The notes: generated by a model from the letters alone, not told the origin. A stretch of DNA of 64,000 nt from JAJPKK01 sp963800215 (GCA_963800215.1 CAWCZY010000014.1:124001-188000); one strand, 5' to 3'; shown: positions 17,376-26,832, counted from the stretch's first letter. Numbers and translations: made by a program.

Positions 17376-17777
17376 GAAAATCTCCTTGATGCGATCCGTT
17401 CCGAGGTTCCCAGGATTTACTGGACGACCAGCCAAACGCAGCTTTCATCCGGGCAGAGTTGAGACCAATTTTTGATCTGGGTGACCTACCTCAGCCAATC
17501 TCTTTCCCATAGCGCAGTCAAGAAGATTCGATCTGCGCAAGAAACAACGCGGACTCTGGTGAACGATTATTAATTCAAGGCCTCCATCACAAAACTCTTC
17601 GGCACGGGCCCAGCGTCGGCGCTCTGGAAAGTGAGACAACATCCCATACGGTCGCCGGGGCTTTAGAGATTCCAGCGTGCCGTGCATCGCGCTGCACAAT
17701 TTACTTGTGATCCAAGTGGCGTAGTATGGCAAAAACGACCCATTTTCCGGCACAAATCGTAACCATGAGGCAAGTAT
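17376..17777. other. Intergenic region, nothing recognised
   Basis: About 400 bases between the divergent small secreted gene and the metallopeptidase gene. It is visibly lower in GC than the surroundings and must hold both promoters. The frames crossing it show no family resemblance and no good starts. Confidence 0.5.
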
Positions 17778-18698
17778 ATGAAATCGCTCCGGCGGCGACA
17801 TGTTCTGATTCTTCTGCCTTTGATCCTCTTCGCCGCGGCGCCGGTTTTTGCGCAATCGACACCCTCGGAGCCATCGACCCTCCAGGCGAGGATCGACGCG
17901 GCCGCGCTCGCACTCGGCAGTAATCCGAAGTTCAAACACCTTTCTCCAAAATACCGCCAGGGACTCGTCGAATTTGTTTCCGGTAACATGTTGTTCGTGC
18001 TGCTTCACGAATTGGCCCACGCACTTACAACTGAAATGGATATACCGATCCTCGGAAGGAAGGAGGACGCGGCCAATTCCTTCGCCGTCACGAGACTGAT
18101 CGGATTGGACACCGCATTTTCGGATCGCGTGCTCGTTGAGGCGGGCAAGGGTTGGTTCCTGGCTGGCCGCCGCGACAAAGCTACCGGAGACCCGGTCCCC
18201 TACTATGACGAGCACGGCCTCGATCAGCAGCGCGGCTACGAGATCGTGTGCCTGATGGTCGGCTCCGGCCAGGAAAAATACCAGCATATCGCCGATGAGA
18301 CGAAGCTGCCGAAAGCCCGCCAGAAGAGTTGCGCGGGAGATTATAACGACGCTTCGAAATCATGGGCCATGGTGCTCAAGCCCCATCTGCGCACGCCCGA
18401 TGAGCCGAAAACGAAAATCGACGTGGTCTATGGCGAGGCGAAAGGCAAGCTCGACACCATTGCCCAGGGGCTTCGCTCCATCAAGCTGCTGGAAACCGTC
18501 GCCGACCGTGTCGCGAACACTTACGCGTGGCCGGCTCCGTTTACGATCGAAATACAGAGCTGCGGTTTCCCCAACGCTCAATGGGTGCCCGAAACTCACA
18601 AGCTCACGCTGTGTTACGAACTGGCTGCCGATTTCGCCGACCTTTATCGGGACTATGGCGGCGCTTCGACGGAAAGCCGGAAACGAAAATCCAAATGA
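17778..18698 (+). CDS. Exported DUF4344-type putative metallopeptidase
   Basis: A 306-residue protein with a signal peptide (LILLPLILFAAAPVFAQ, cut near residue 26). The key feature is LLHELAHALTTEMDIPILGR: a HExxH-type zinc site written HELAH, as in DUF4344 putative metallopeptidases. HGLDQQRGYEIVCLMVG follows about 80 residues later and may supply the third ligand. Two cysteines (IVCLM and KSCAGDYN) and later SCGF and TLCYELA may make disulfides in the periplasm. The last 15 residues are basic. Activity and substrate have not been established for the family. It is convergent with the trypsin-like protease gene. Confidence 0.82.
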   Translation: MKSLRRRHVLILLPLILFAAAPVFAQSTPSEPSTLQARIDAAALALGSNPKFKHLSPKYRQGLVEFVSGNMLFVLLHELAHALTTEMDIPILGRKEDAANSFAVTRLIGLDTAFSDRVLVEAGKGWFLAGRRDKATGDPVPYYDEHGLDQQRGYEIVCLMVGSGQEKYQHIADETKLPKARQKSCAGDYNDASKSWAMVLKPHLRTPDEPKTKIDVVYGEAKGKLDTIAQGLRSIKLLETVADRVANTYAWPAPFTIEIQSCGFPNAQWVPETHKLTLCYELAADFADLYRDYGGASTESRKRKSK

Positions 18699-18723
18699 TC
18701 CTTTGGCGGGAGCGGCACGGCCG

Positions 18724-19488
18724 CTACGGCGCGAGCTCCGATCCGAGCTTGCCCGCGGTCTCGACGATCCAGGCGCGGTAGCGGGTGAGCGGCGTCACGC
18801 CGGTGAGGCCGCCGCAGCCCGCAGTAAGCTTGGGTCCGGTCGACCAGCTCACGACGCCGATGACGGCGAGGCCGCCGCCGCCGGTATCGAACGCCGGTGC
18901 GCCGGAATCGCCGGTGCAGGCGCCGAGGCCGCCGGCCTCGCCCTTGGTCTTCGGATCGACCAGGCGGAGCTGAAGCGTGCCGGGCTGGCCGGTGGCGACG
19001 AGCGTCGCGGCGCGCACGGTGCCGCCGCTGCGGCCGTCGCCGCGGATGGCGAGGCCGTAGCCGGCGACGACGAAGGGGTCGCCCGCCGCGACGGTGCGGC
19101 CCGCGGCGGCGAGCGGCGCCGGCGCGAAGGTTTGCGGCAGCGGCGTCGCCAGCTTGAGGAGCGCGACGTCGGCGGTGGCGCGGTGCGCCAAGAGGGCCGC
19201 GAGCTCGAACTGGGGATGGCGCGCGATGGCGGCTACGTCGCGAAGATGCGGGTTGCGGGCGGCATCGAACTCCATGAGCTTGTAGTCCGCCCCCGGCAGC
19301 GCGCAATGGCCGGCGGTCAGCACGAGATCCCTCGAGATCGCGACCCCCGTGCAGGAGGTGCCTCCTGATCCCACCACCAGCACCACGTGGCGCGCGATCG
19401 TCATGTCCGCCGGCGGCGCGCCGCCCACCATGGCCGGCGCGACTTGCGGGGCGAGGCACAATCCGAGGACGGCGAGGAGGCGGGTCAT
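18724..19488 (-). CDS. Secreted trypsin-like serine protease (S1 family)
   Basis: A 254-residue precursor with a signal peptide (residues 1-19). The S1 triad is complete: His in LTAGHCALPG, Asp in ADVALLKL, Ser in GACTGDSGAPAF. Cysteines near GTSCTGVA and AGHC form the usual disulfide. There is no obvious propeptide beyond VGGAPPAD, so activation may be at a non-canonical IVGG-like start (MVGGAPP). The role is unknown; it could be defensive, nutritional or for envelope quality control. Only 25 bases separate it from the convergent metallopeptidase gene, so the two may form a pair of secreted proteases. Confidence 0.9.
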   Translation of the reverse strand: MTRLLAVLGLCLAPQVAPAMVGGAPPADMTIARHVVLVVGSGGTSCTGVAISRDLVLTAGHCALPGADYKLMEFDAARNPHLRDVAAIARHPQFELAALLAHRATADVALLKLATPLPQTFAPAPLAAAGRTVAAGDPFVVAGYGLAIRGDGRSGGTVRAATLVATGQPGTLQLRLVDPKTKGEAGGLGACTGDSGAPAFDTGGGGLAVIGVVSWSTGPKLTAGCGGLTGVTPLTRYRAWIVETAGKLGSELAP

Positions 19489-19682
19489 GGGCCGGGATCA
19501 GCCGCGTGCGGTGCGCAATGTCAATGCGGGCGATGCCTCAGTTAGAGTTGTCGCAGCTGCTGGTCGATCGATGGAGACCGTGAGGTTCCCGCGTGCCGCA
19601 CCCGATGATAGCATGTCGGAAAATGGGTTTCAATTCTGGTTCTCGCTCAGCACGCCACCGAAGCCCGCGGAGGGTTGGACAC

Positions 19683-20801
19683 ATGCCGATGCCGGAAGCC
19701 GAAATAACGGCCTCGCCTGAACAATCGAAGGAACCACCGAAGGTGCAAGCGGCTGCGCCCGGTCAAACGGAAGCCGCGCCCGAGCAAGACATCAAATCTC
19801 CGAAGCACCGCGCTACGGCTCCGACTTTCGTCCCGTCCCTGATCGTCGGTCTGGTGGTCGCTTCCGTCGCCGGCTTGTCGATCTGGTACCTGGTGCGGCC
19901 CGAACCCCTGCTGGTGCAGGGCGAGGTGGACGCGACGCGCTTCGACCTCGCCGCGCGGGTCGACGGGCGCGTCGCGGAGATTCCCGTCGAGCGCGGCCAG
20001 AACGTCGCCGCCGGCGCCGTACTGGTCAAGATCGACAACCCCGAAACGCTCGCCAAAGACGAGCAGGAGCTGGCCGCGAAGGTGGTCGCCGAGGCGCAGC
20101 TCGCCAACATCAATGCCGGCACGCGCGCGGAGGTCATTGCGTCGCGCAAGGCGGCGCTGGAGCGGGCGGAGGCCAGCGTGGTGCTCGCGCAGAAAACTTA
20201 CGACCGCACCAGCCAGCTGGCCGCGAGCGGCAATGCTCCGCAGGCGCGGCTCGATCAGATGACCAATTCTCTGCATGAGAGCCAACGCGCCGTGGATCAG
20301 GCCAGATCGGCTTACGAGCAGGCCGTGAACGGCTACACGCGCGAAGAGCATGAGATCGCCGAGGCGAATGTCGGAAAGGCGGTCGCCGATATCAAGGCCG
20401 TTCAATCGATCGTCGATCAGATGACGGTCTATGCGCCCGTGGCCTCGCAGGTCTACCAGCGCAACGCGGAGCCCGGCGAATATGTTTCGCCCGGCGTGCC
20501 GCTGGTGACTTTGATCGATCTCAACGACTTGTGGGTCCACTTCGACCTGCGCGAGGACCTGGTCAGGACGCTCAAGATCGGCGACCGCTTCGACGTGCGG
20601 ATCCCGGCGCTTGCGGACCGCCGCATTACCGTCGAAGTCAAGCTGATCGCAACCAAGGGTGAATATGCGAGCTGGCGCGCCACCCGCGCCACCGGCGATT
20701 TCGACCTGCGGACGTTTTCGATCCGCGCCTACCCGGTCGACAAGGTGCCCGAGCTGCGGCCGGGAATGAGCGCCTATCTCGACTGGCGAACGCGCGGATG
20801 A
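19683..20801 (+). CDS. HlyD-family membrane fusion protein (first)
   Basis: Periplasmic adaptor of an export system, 372 residues. A Pro/Glu-rich cytoplasmic lead of about 50 residues is followed by one inner-membrane helix (FVPSLIVGLVVASVAGLSIWYL). A split lipoyl domain shows VDGRVAEIPVERGQNVAAG and VYAPVASQVYQRNAEPGEYV, enclosing a long alpha-hairpin rich in Ala, Glu and Arg. The start ATG at 19683 follows GGAGG. Its stop overlaps the ATG of the permease by four bases, so the genes are coupled. Adaptors like this pair with YhhJ-type permeases. Confidence 0.9.
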   Translation: MPMPEAEITASPEQSKEPPKVQAAAPGQTEAAPEQDIKSPKHRATAPTFVPSLIVGLVVASVAGLSIWYLVRPEPLLVQGEVDATRFDLAARVDGRVAEIPVERGQNVAAGAVLVKIDNPETLAKDEQELAAKVVAEAQLANINAGTRAEVIASRKAALERAEASVVLAQKTYDRTSQLAASGNAPQARLDQMTNSLHESQRAVDQARSAYEQAVNGYTREEHEIAEANVGKAVADIKAVQSIVDQMTVYAPVASQVYQRNAEPGEYVSPGVPLVTLIDLNDLWVHFDLREDLVRTLKIGDRFDVRIPALADRRITVEVKLIATKGEYASWRATRATGDFDLRTFSIRAYPVDKVPELRPGMSAYLDWRTRG

Positions 20802-23116
20802 GGCCGAAGCCGAAACCCGGGTTCCTGCTCGTCGCCGCGCGCGAATGGCGATGGCTGCTGCACGACCGTGCGGCCCTCATACTGATCTTCGGCGTGCCGC
20901 TGTTCGCCTTCGTCGTGCTGACCGCGGTGTTCAGCCATCCCGTGATCCGCGGGCTCGGCGTGGCCGTCGTCGACGAGGACCGATCGGAGACCTCGCGCGC
21001 CTTTGTGGAGCAAGTGGCAGCGTCTCCGAGTCTAAGCATCGTCGAACGCGACGGTGACCTCGCGTCGGCGGCCCGGGCGATCCGATCCGGCGACGCCATC
21101 GCCGCCGTCTACATCCCGGCCAATTTCGAGCGCGACCTCAAGGCCGAGCGACGCCCCCAAGTCGTCGCCTTCTACAACCAGCAGTACCTCACGGCCGCCG
21201 GTGTCGCCTCCTCAGGCCTGAGTGACAGCCTGTCCGCCGCGACCAGCCGCGCTGTAACCCGCGGAGCGCCAAAGGCCGCCCGCATCGGATCGCTCGTCGC
21301 CGAGACGATCGTCTTGGTCAATCCGCAGCGAAACTACGCGCAGTTCCTGCTGCGCGCGCTGCTGCCGATGGTGATCCACGTCGTCATCGCACTCGCTGCC
21401 GGCTATGCCGTGGGCTCCGAGTTCCGGCGGCGCAGCGTGCGAGCCTGGCTCGCCTGCGCGGGCGGCAATCCGGTCGTCGCGCTGGCGGGCAAGCTTGCAC
21501 CGCTGTTCGTGATCTTCTTCTTTATCATGCTGGCGGTGCCGCTCGTCCTGGAGGGACTGCTGGAGATTTCGTTCAAGGGGGATGTGCCGATGATCATCGT
21601 CGCCGGGTCGCTGCTGATCATCGGCTACCTGGCGCTCGGCGCGCTGATTCAGCTTGTGGTCGGCGACCTCGCGACCGGACTGGGCCTCACCGGCCTCGTC
21701 GTCTCGCCCGCGTTCGGGTATGCCGGGGTCGGATTTCCGGTCTTCGGCATGAACGCATTCGCGCAATTCTGGGGCGCGCTCCTGCCAATACGCTGGTACA
21801 TGGCCGTGCTGCTCGGGCAGGCAGCGCGCGGACTGCCGCTGGCCGAATCCGCACGCCCATTCGCCGCATTGGCGGGGCTCGCCGTGCTTTACACGTTGCT
21901 CGCATTCCTCCGCCTGCGCACAGTCAGCCGAAACGTGAGGCGCAGAGTGCCTGCGCCACGGCCGGCGGCGCCCCCTGCTGCGCCGCTCGGCCTCGGCGGA
22001 GCTTTCGCCGCCGAGTGGCGGCGCGTGCTCGCGATCCGTGGTGCTTTCATTCTGCTGGTGGTGGCGCCGCTGGTCTACGGCTTCTACTACCCTCAGCCGT
22101 ATCTCAACCAGATCCTGCGCAAGATCCCGATTGCCGTCGTCGACGACGACCTGACCGAGCTCAGCCGCAACATCGTGCAGACACTGGATGCGAGCGGCGC
22201 GGTCCGGGTGGCAGTGAGCTCGGAAACGCTCGCCGAGGCGCGCGCGGCGGTCGACCGCGGAGAGGTCATGGCCGTGGTCGGGATCCCGCCGCAAACCGAG
22301 CGCGATGTGCTCAAGGGCAACACCGTCCACATTCCCATCTATGCCGATGCGACCTACCTTTTCATTTTCAGAACGACGGCGAGCGGCATCGCTACGGCGA
22401 TCGGTACCTTGTCGTCCGAGCTTGCCGCCGGCGGTGCGCGCACCGACGGCAGCCTCGTCAAGGCGACACTCGCGTCCGCGAGCCCGGCCGACGTCCTGTT
22501 GCAGCCGATCTTCAACCCGGTCGGCGGCTACGCGAGCTACACCGTCCCGGCCGCCTTCGTGCTGATCCTGCAGCAGATGCTCCTGATCGGCGCGTCGATG
22601 CTGACCGTCGTCGCCATGGCGCAAACCGCCGGCGGAGCGTTCGCGACCGTGCTCGGCCGCGGCGTCGCGCATCTGACCATCTACCTGCCCGCCCTCGCGC
22701 TGTACTTCATCGTGCTGCCGCGGTTCTACGGCTTTTCCACGCTCGGCCAGCCCTTGCAATTGTTCGCACTCGCGTCGCTGTTCACGCTGGCGACGAGTTT
22801 CATGGGCCAGGCGGCGGGCGCCTGGTTCAAATACCCGGAAACTCCGACGCTGATTTTCCTCGGCACGAGCCTTCCGCAGTTTTTCCTGGCGGGTTTCTCG
22901 TGGCCGCGCGAAGCCATCCCGAAGCCCGTGCTCGCCGCGGGTTACATTTTCCCTTCGGACTTCGCGATCGACGGCATGGTCCGCATCGACCAGCTGGGAG
23001 CGAACCTGTGGGAGGTGGCGCACGACTGGCGGGGACTCTGGTCTCTGGCCATCATCTATTTCGTGCTCGCGGTGATTTCCGCCGTTCTCGCCAAACGGAG
23101 GCAGGTGCATGGCTAG
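20798..23116 (+). CDS. Fused double ABC-2 type permease
   Basis: A 772-residue inner-membrane protein built from two similar ABC-2 (YhhJ-like) permease halves in tandem. Each half begins with a helix followed by a large periplasmic domain (GVAVVDEDRSETSRAF in the first, IAVVDDDLTELSRNIV in the second) and then five or so helices. The junction is a Pro/Arg-rich linker near residues 370-395. Most YhhJ-type proteins have a single half. The gene overlaps the HlyD genes on both sides (4 and 8 bases). No ATPase gene lies in the operon or elsewhere in this window, so the energy source must be encoded elsewhere or the system works differently. Confidence 0.88.
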   Translation: MRPKPKPGFLLVAAREWRWLLHDRAALILIFGVPLFAFVVLTAVFSHPVIRGLGVAVVDEDRSETSRAFVEQVAASPSLSIVERDGDLASAARAIRSGDAIAAVYIPANFERDLKAERRPQVVAFYNQQYLTAAGVASSGLSDSLSAATSRAVTRGAPKAARIGSLVAETIVLVNPQRNYAQFLLRALLPMVIHVVIALAAGYAVGSEFRRRSVRAWLACAGGNPVVALAGKLAPLFVIFFFIMLAVPLVLEGLLEISFKGDVPMIIVAGSLLIIGYLALGALIQLVVGDLATGLGLTGLVVSPAFGYAGVGFPVFGMNAFAQFWGALLPIRWYMAVLLGQAARGLPLAESARPFAALAGLAVLYTLLAFLRLRTVSRNVRRRVPAPRPAAPPAAPLGLGGAFAAEWRRVLAIRGAFILLVVAPLVYGFYYPQPYLNQILRKIPIAVVDDDLTELSRNIVQTLDASGAVRVAVSSETLAEARAAVDRGEVMAVVGIPPQTERDVLKGNTVHIPIYADATYLFIFRTTASGIATAIGTLSSELAAGGARTDGSLVKATLASASPADVLLQPIFNPVGGYASYTVPAAFVLILQQMLLIGASMLTVVAMAQTAGGAFATVLGRGVAHLTIYLPALALYFIVLPRFYGFSTLGQPLQLFALASLFTLATSFMGQAAGAWFKYPETPTLIFLGTSLPQFFLAGFSWPREAIPKPVLAAGYIFPSDFAIDGMVRIDQLGANLWEVAHDWRGLWSLAIIYFVLAVISAVLAKRRQVHG

Positions 23117-24095
23117 TCGCAGACCGGTCCGCATCATCGTGCTCTGTTTCATCCTGGTCGCGGCCGGCGTCGGCGGATATTTCCTGTGGCGCCCCGGGCC
23201 GGAGGCGCCGATCGTCGGCGTCGTGCGCACGACCGAGGTCCGCGTCGCGCCCGAGGTCGGCGGCCAACTCGCAGCCGTCAAGGTCCAGAAGGGCGCCCGG
23301 GTCCGCGCCGGCGACATCGTCGCCGAGCTGTCGGCGCTCGAACTGACTGCGTCGGTGGCACAGGCGCGCGCAGCGCTTGCTGCTGCGTCGGCAAATCGCG
23401 ACCACGTCTACGCCGGGGTGCGTGAGGAGGAGGTCGCCGGCCTCGCGGACGAGATCGCCAAGGCTCAATCGCGGCTGGCGTATGCGGAGGCGCAGCTTGG
23501 CCGCACCACGTACCTGGCGCGCAGCGATACCGCCTCGCAGCAGTCGCTCGATCAGGCAACAAACGACGCGGCGGCCGCACGCGCCGACGTCGCCGAGGCC
23601 AAGGCCAATCATGCCGCCGCGCAAGCCGGGCCCACCGAGGAGGAACGCGCCATCGCGGACGCCCAGGTCAAGGCCGCGGCGGCCGCGCTCGCGGTGCTCG
23701 AGCGGCGGCTGGAGAAGACCGTCCTGCGGGCACCGGCCGACGGCGTCGTGAGCGTGGTCGTCGCCGAGGTCGGCGAGAACGTCCGCGCCGGCGAGCCGGT
23801 GGTCGTGATCGAGGAAACCGGCAAGCTGTGGCTGTCGTTCAACGTGCAGGAAGATCTGCTTCACGGTGTCACCGTGGGGTCGAAAGTCGACATTGGGCGC
23901 CCGGCCGTGCAAGAAGCGGCGCCGGCGGTCGTCACCGAACTTGTGCCCCTCGGGCCGTTCGCGACCTGGCAGGCCGAGCGCGCGATCGGCGATCATGATC
24001 GCAGTACGCTGCGCCTGCGTCTCGATCTCCAGGGCGACCAGACCGGGTTCGAGCCGGGTATGACCGTCTGGCTGGTGCCTTCGCCAACCCGGTGA
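23109..24095 (+). CDS. HlyD-family membrane fusion protein (second)
   Basis: A 328-residue adaptor with an N-terminal helix (VRIIVLCFILVAAGVGGYFL) and a split lipoyl domain (VAPEVGGQLAAVKVQKGARV; LRAPADGVVSVVVAEVGENV) around a long helical hairpin. It is closer to the YhiI type than the first adaptor and is shorter. It overlaps the permease by 8 bases, completing an adaptor-permease-adaptor operon. A 117-base stretch of its hairpin region recurs as a remnant at 26716-26832. Confidence 0.9.
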   Translation: MASRRPVRIIVLCFILVAAGVGGYFLWRPGPEAPIVGVVRTTEVRVAPEVGGQLAAVKVQKGARVRAGDIVAELSALELTASVAQARAALAAASANRDHVYAGVREEEVAGLADEIAKAQSRLAYAEAQLGRTTYLARSDTASQQSLDQATNDAAAARADVAEAKANHAAAQAGPTEEERAIADAQVKAAAAALAVLERRLEKTVLRAPADGVVSVVVAEVGENVRAGEPVVVIEETGKLWLSFNVQEDLLHGVTVGSKVDIGRPAVQEAAPAVVTELVPLGPFATWQAERAIGDHDRSTLRLRLDLQGDQTGFEPGMTVWLVPSPTR

Positions 24096-24390
24096 CCGGA
24101 CGAATGGCGTTGATCGCAGTTCTGGATGACCGACCTGGATTACCAGCGCACTTGCAAAGGTCTTGGAATGACAATTGTGCTCGCGCCGGTTAATCAAATT
24201 CGTGGCGTGTCGAAAATAGCACCAAGCGTGGCGTCACGTCAGGAAGAGTTGGCGCAGAGGCAGGCGCGCGAGCCGGTCTAGCACGGACATTGACCGGTGA
24301 CGACGGGCGGCTTTGGCCGTTGCCGATCACCGTGCCGGTCTCCGGCGCACTCCGAAAAACCTCACAAAAGTCGTGAATCAGGGGCGTCTT
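24096..24390. other. Intergenic region after the HlyD operon
   Basis: About 295 bases with no supported gene and no obvious hairpin terminator. GC content drops compared with the operon, marking the start of the accessory-looking stretch that holds the Crp/Fnr genes. Confidence 0.45.
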
Positions 24391-24579
24391 TTACGAGTTC
24401 AGCATGTCCACGACCACCGGACCCGACGCAGGTCCCTGGCTCGCTGATACGGACCAGAAGCTGGCCATCCGAAGGAAATGTGATTGCAAAGCAGGACCAT
24501 GAACGTCAACCGCCAATTGTATGCAATCTGCCTCGAGGCGCAAACACTCGAGAGCATATTTTAGTTGCTGCTCCGACAC
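24391..24579 (-). CDS. Small 62-residue protein, Rhizobiales-type
   Basis: A short protein with the pattern LKYALECLRLEADCIQLA and LQSHFLRMASFWSV. Many Rhizobiales encode small proteins of this build (a helical pair with RLxxDC and HFxRMAxxW). They have no known function. I favour the GTG start at 24579, which has AAGGAG nine bases upstream and begins at SEQQLKYA; an ATG at 24609 would add 10 residues but lacks a ribosome site. The gene is divergent from the Crp/Fnr gene at 24805 and may share its promoter region. Confidence 0.5.
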   Translation of the reverse strand: MSEQQLKYALECLRLEADCIQLAVDVHGPALQSHFLRMASFWSVSASQGPASGPVVVDMLNS

Positions 24580-24804
24580 GACACGCGTCTCCTTCTTCAG
24601 GGGAGTCATCGCACAGCATCGGTTGTCCTGTCGGTGGCCTACGCCACAGAGAAAGGGAAAATCCGCATAGAGTTGATCGATCCCAAGTTGGTGGTAAGGA
24701 AGCCTCAACGCGATCGTGCGCGCCGCATGTGTGCTGTTTCGCTCATAACGTGCGACAGCGGAATGCTAGGGTCTTGGCCCGTTCACATTCCTACGGCGGC
24801 AAGT

Positions 24805-25575
24805 ATGTTGAAAACCCAACGCGATGATGAGAGCCACCGCAATCAGTTGCTCGGCGCTTTGGAGCCTGCCAGTCGCAAGCGGATCGACCCCCATCTCGAG
24901 CCCATAGAGCTTAAACTTGGCGCCGTCGTCTGCGAAGCAGGCGGCCTCCTCATGCACGCCTATTTCCCGCAGGGCAGCGTCCTCTCCTTACTAACCGTCT
25001 TGGAGAATGGCGCGGCAATCGAGACCGCCAACATAGGGCGCGAAGGAGCATTCGGCCTCTTCGCGGCCATGTACAGCCGGGTCTCGTTTAACCGGTGCAT
25101 CGTGCAATTGGAGGGCCGCATGGTTCGATGTCCGATCGAAGCACTGCAATCCGAATTCAAGCACAGCGAACACGTGCGCGATCTCTTCGTCAGCTATTCA
25201 GAGACGCTGCTGTCCCAAGTGCAGCAGACGGTCGCATGCAATGCCATGCATTCGACCGAAGAAAGAATGTGCCGGTGGCTTCTCATGATGCATGATCGGG
25301 CGGAAGGCGAATTTCTGACGTACACTCACGAGTTCCTCGCACATATCCTGGGTGCGAATCGCAAATCGGTAACGCTTGCCGCTCAATTCATGCAAACGGC
25401 CGGCCTCATCAGCTACCGCCGGGGAACAATCCAAGTTCTCGATCGGCAAGGCCTCGAAAAGGCGTCGTGCGAATGCTATTCGATCGTGAAAGAGAGATTT
25501 GACGCCTTCCTCGCCCCGCCGTCGACGGCGGTCCAGGGCAATACCAAAGGGCGAGACCAGACTAAACAGGCATAA
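24805..25575 (+). CDS. Crp/Fnr-family transcription regulator 1
   Basis: A 256-residue regulator. The N-terminal cyclic-nucleotide-like domain has the phrase AYFPQGSVLSLLTVLENGAAIE and IGREGAFGLFAAMYS, typical of the Crp/Fnr subgroup common in Bradyrhizobium. The C-terminal winged helix contains EFLAHILGANRKSVTLAAQF, the recognition helix. No Fnr-type four-cysteine set is visible, so it is not an obvious oxygen sensor. The ligand is unknown. I chose the ATG at 24805, since homologues start close to the first helix. A second family member follows at 25940. Confidence 0.87.
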   Translation: MLKTQRDDESHRNQLLGALEPASRKRIDPHLEPIELKLGAVVCEAGGLLMHAYFPQGSVLSLLTVLENGAAIETANIGREGAFGLFAAMYSRVSFNRCIVQLEGRMVRCPIEALQSEFKHSEHVRDLFVSYSETLLSQVQQTVACNAMHSTEERMCRWLLMMHDRAEGEFLTYTHEFLAHILGANRKSVTLAAQFMQTAGLISYRRGTIQVLDRQGLEKASCECYSIVKERFDAFLAPPSTAVQGNTKGRDQTKQA

Positions 25576-25939
25576 AGTCCCGTGCGGTCGTATTCCGGCG
25601 CTTCAGTTGGCGGAGGAGGACCTCGCGATATCGAGACGTACAGTCGCAATCGTTCGCATGATCTGGCACCTCCGCCACCCACGACACCCATGCTGGTACA
25701 GGAGCCCTCCGCAGCATCGGGAGCGGAAATCTGCCCCCATCGCTATTTCGGGCCCATTGATATATGTTCATTGCAGAGTTGCCAGCGGGACGTGCCGGAG
25801 TCCCGTGGATTAGCGGCAGCGTCGATGCCCCGGCGAGCGCTTCAGAAATCGCGACAAGTCGTCCAGCCCAAGGACGTAAGCCCGCTCGATGGTCGGCGCG
25901 CAGATCCCGCTTGCCATCGCCAAATTGGGAGCGTCAGCG
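25576..25939. other. Gap between the two Crp/Fnr genes
   Basis: A 364-base gap. Short frames on both strands cross it, but none has a ribosome site or a recognisable product. It presumably holds the promoter of the second regulator gene. Confidence 0.45.
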
Positions 25940-26620
25940 ATGCCAAAGGATGCAAAAAAAGCGGCGTTTGACCCGAAGGTATTCCTCACCACCGCCAATG
26001 GCGGCCGAACCATCTCCAAATATCATGCGCTGCAAGAAGTTTTCTCGCAAGGCAGTCCTGCCGATTCCGTGTTCTATATCCAGACCGGAAGGGTCAAAGT
26101 TACCGTGCTGTCCGAGCAAGGAAAAGAAGCCGTAGTCGCAGTCCTGACGCAAGACACTTTCTGCGGCGAAGGATGCCTGGCCGGGCAACTGTTGCGCATG
26201 GCCACCGCCACCGCGATGACGGAATGCGAGATCATGCGGCTGGAGAAGGCCGCCATCATCTGCGTGCTCCGTGAGGAGCCGGCGTTTGCCGAGTTGTTCG
26301 TCTCGCATATTTTGGCTCGGACCATCCGAGTCGAGGAGGACCTTGTTGACCAACTATTCAATTCGAGCGAGAAGCGCCTAGCACGAGCTCTTCTACTGCT
26401 GGCGAATTTCGGGAAAGAAGGCAGGCCCGAGCCGGTCATCCCAAACGTCAGCCACCAGACCCTCGCTGAAATGATTGGCACCACACGGTCTCGCGTAAAT
26501 TTTTTCATGAACAAATTCAGAAAATTGGGCCTCATTGATTACAACAGTCACCTGGAAGTCCACAGTTCTTTGTTGAACGTTGTTCTGCACCCGCATATTT
26601 CAGCCGATCATGAGGGCTGA
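25940..26620 (+). CDS. Crp/Fnr-family transcription regulator 2
   Basis: A 226-residue regulator of a different Crp/Fnr branch from its neighbour. The effector domain has VFSQGSPADSVFYIQTGRVK and CGEGCLAGQLLRMATATAMT, and the winged helix has QTLAEMIGTTRSRVNFFMNKF, a textbook recognition helix. Two cysteines in CGEGC are conserved in this branch; they are not the Fnr Fe-S set. The ATG at 25940 is preceded by GGGAGCG. Nothing in the sequence identifies its ligand or targets. Confidence 0.88.
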   Translation: MPKDAKKAAFDPKVFLTTANGGRTISKYHALQEVFSQGSPADSVFYIQTGRVKVTVLSEQGKEAVVAVLTQDTFCGEGCLAGQLLRMATATAMTECEIMRLEKAAIICVLREEPAFAELFVSHILARTIRVEEDLVDQLFNSSEKRLARALLLLANFGKEGRPEPVIPNVSHQTLAEMIGTTRSRVNFFMNKFRKLGLIDYNSHLEVHSSLLNVVLHPHISADHEG

Positions 26621-26674
26621 ATGGCGCGCAGGGCGGGAGCCTCACGCAACGCGGCTGAGCTCGAACCGGGAGAC

Positions 26675-26832
26675 TAAGGTCAAGGCGCGACCATCCGCGC
26701 CGCGAGCTTGTCGCGCAGGCGCGCGCGGCGGCGGCCGCTGCGTCGGCGCAACGCGACCACGTCTATGCCGGTGTGCGTGAGGAGGAGGTCGCCGGACTTG
26801 CGGACGAGATCGCCAAGGCTCAATCGCGGCTG
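26675..26832 (+). pseudogene. Remnant of an hlyD-type adaptor gene
   Basis: Bases 26716-26832 align without gaps to 23361-23477 inside the second HlyD gene, with only about a dozen to fifteen differences over 117 bases; both encode REEEVAGLADEIAKAQSRL. Weaker similarity continues upstream to about 26675 with an internal deletion. The match stops abruptly just before the nitroreductase leader. No start or intact adaptor frame exists. It is a duplicated or recombined fragment of an adaptor gene. Confidence 0.75.

Noticed and set aside
21212..23317. A 701-residue antisense frame opposite the permease gene
   Set aside because: It is the mirror of a high-GC gene. The sequence is dominated by Arg, His, Asp and Gln with no domain, while the sense strand has clear membrane helices.
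24297..24827. A 176-residue plus-strand frame before the first Crp/Fnr gene
   Set aside because: Low-complexity composition, no start signal, and it covers the better-supported small minus-strand gene.
25562..25771. A 69-residue minus-strand frame between the Crp/Fnr genes
   Set aside because: It has an ATG but no ribosome site and no recognisable family; codon use is not convincing.
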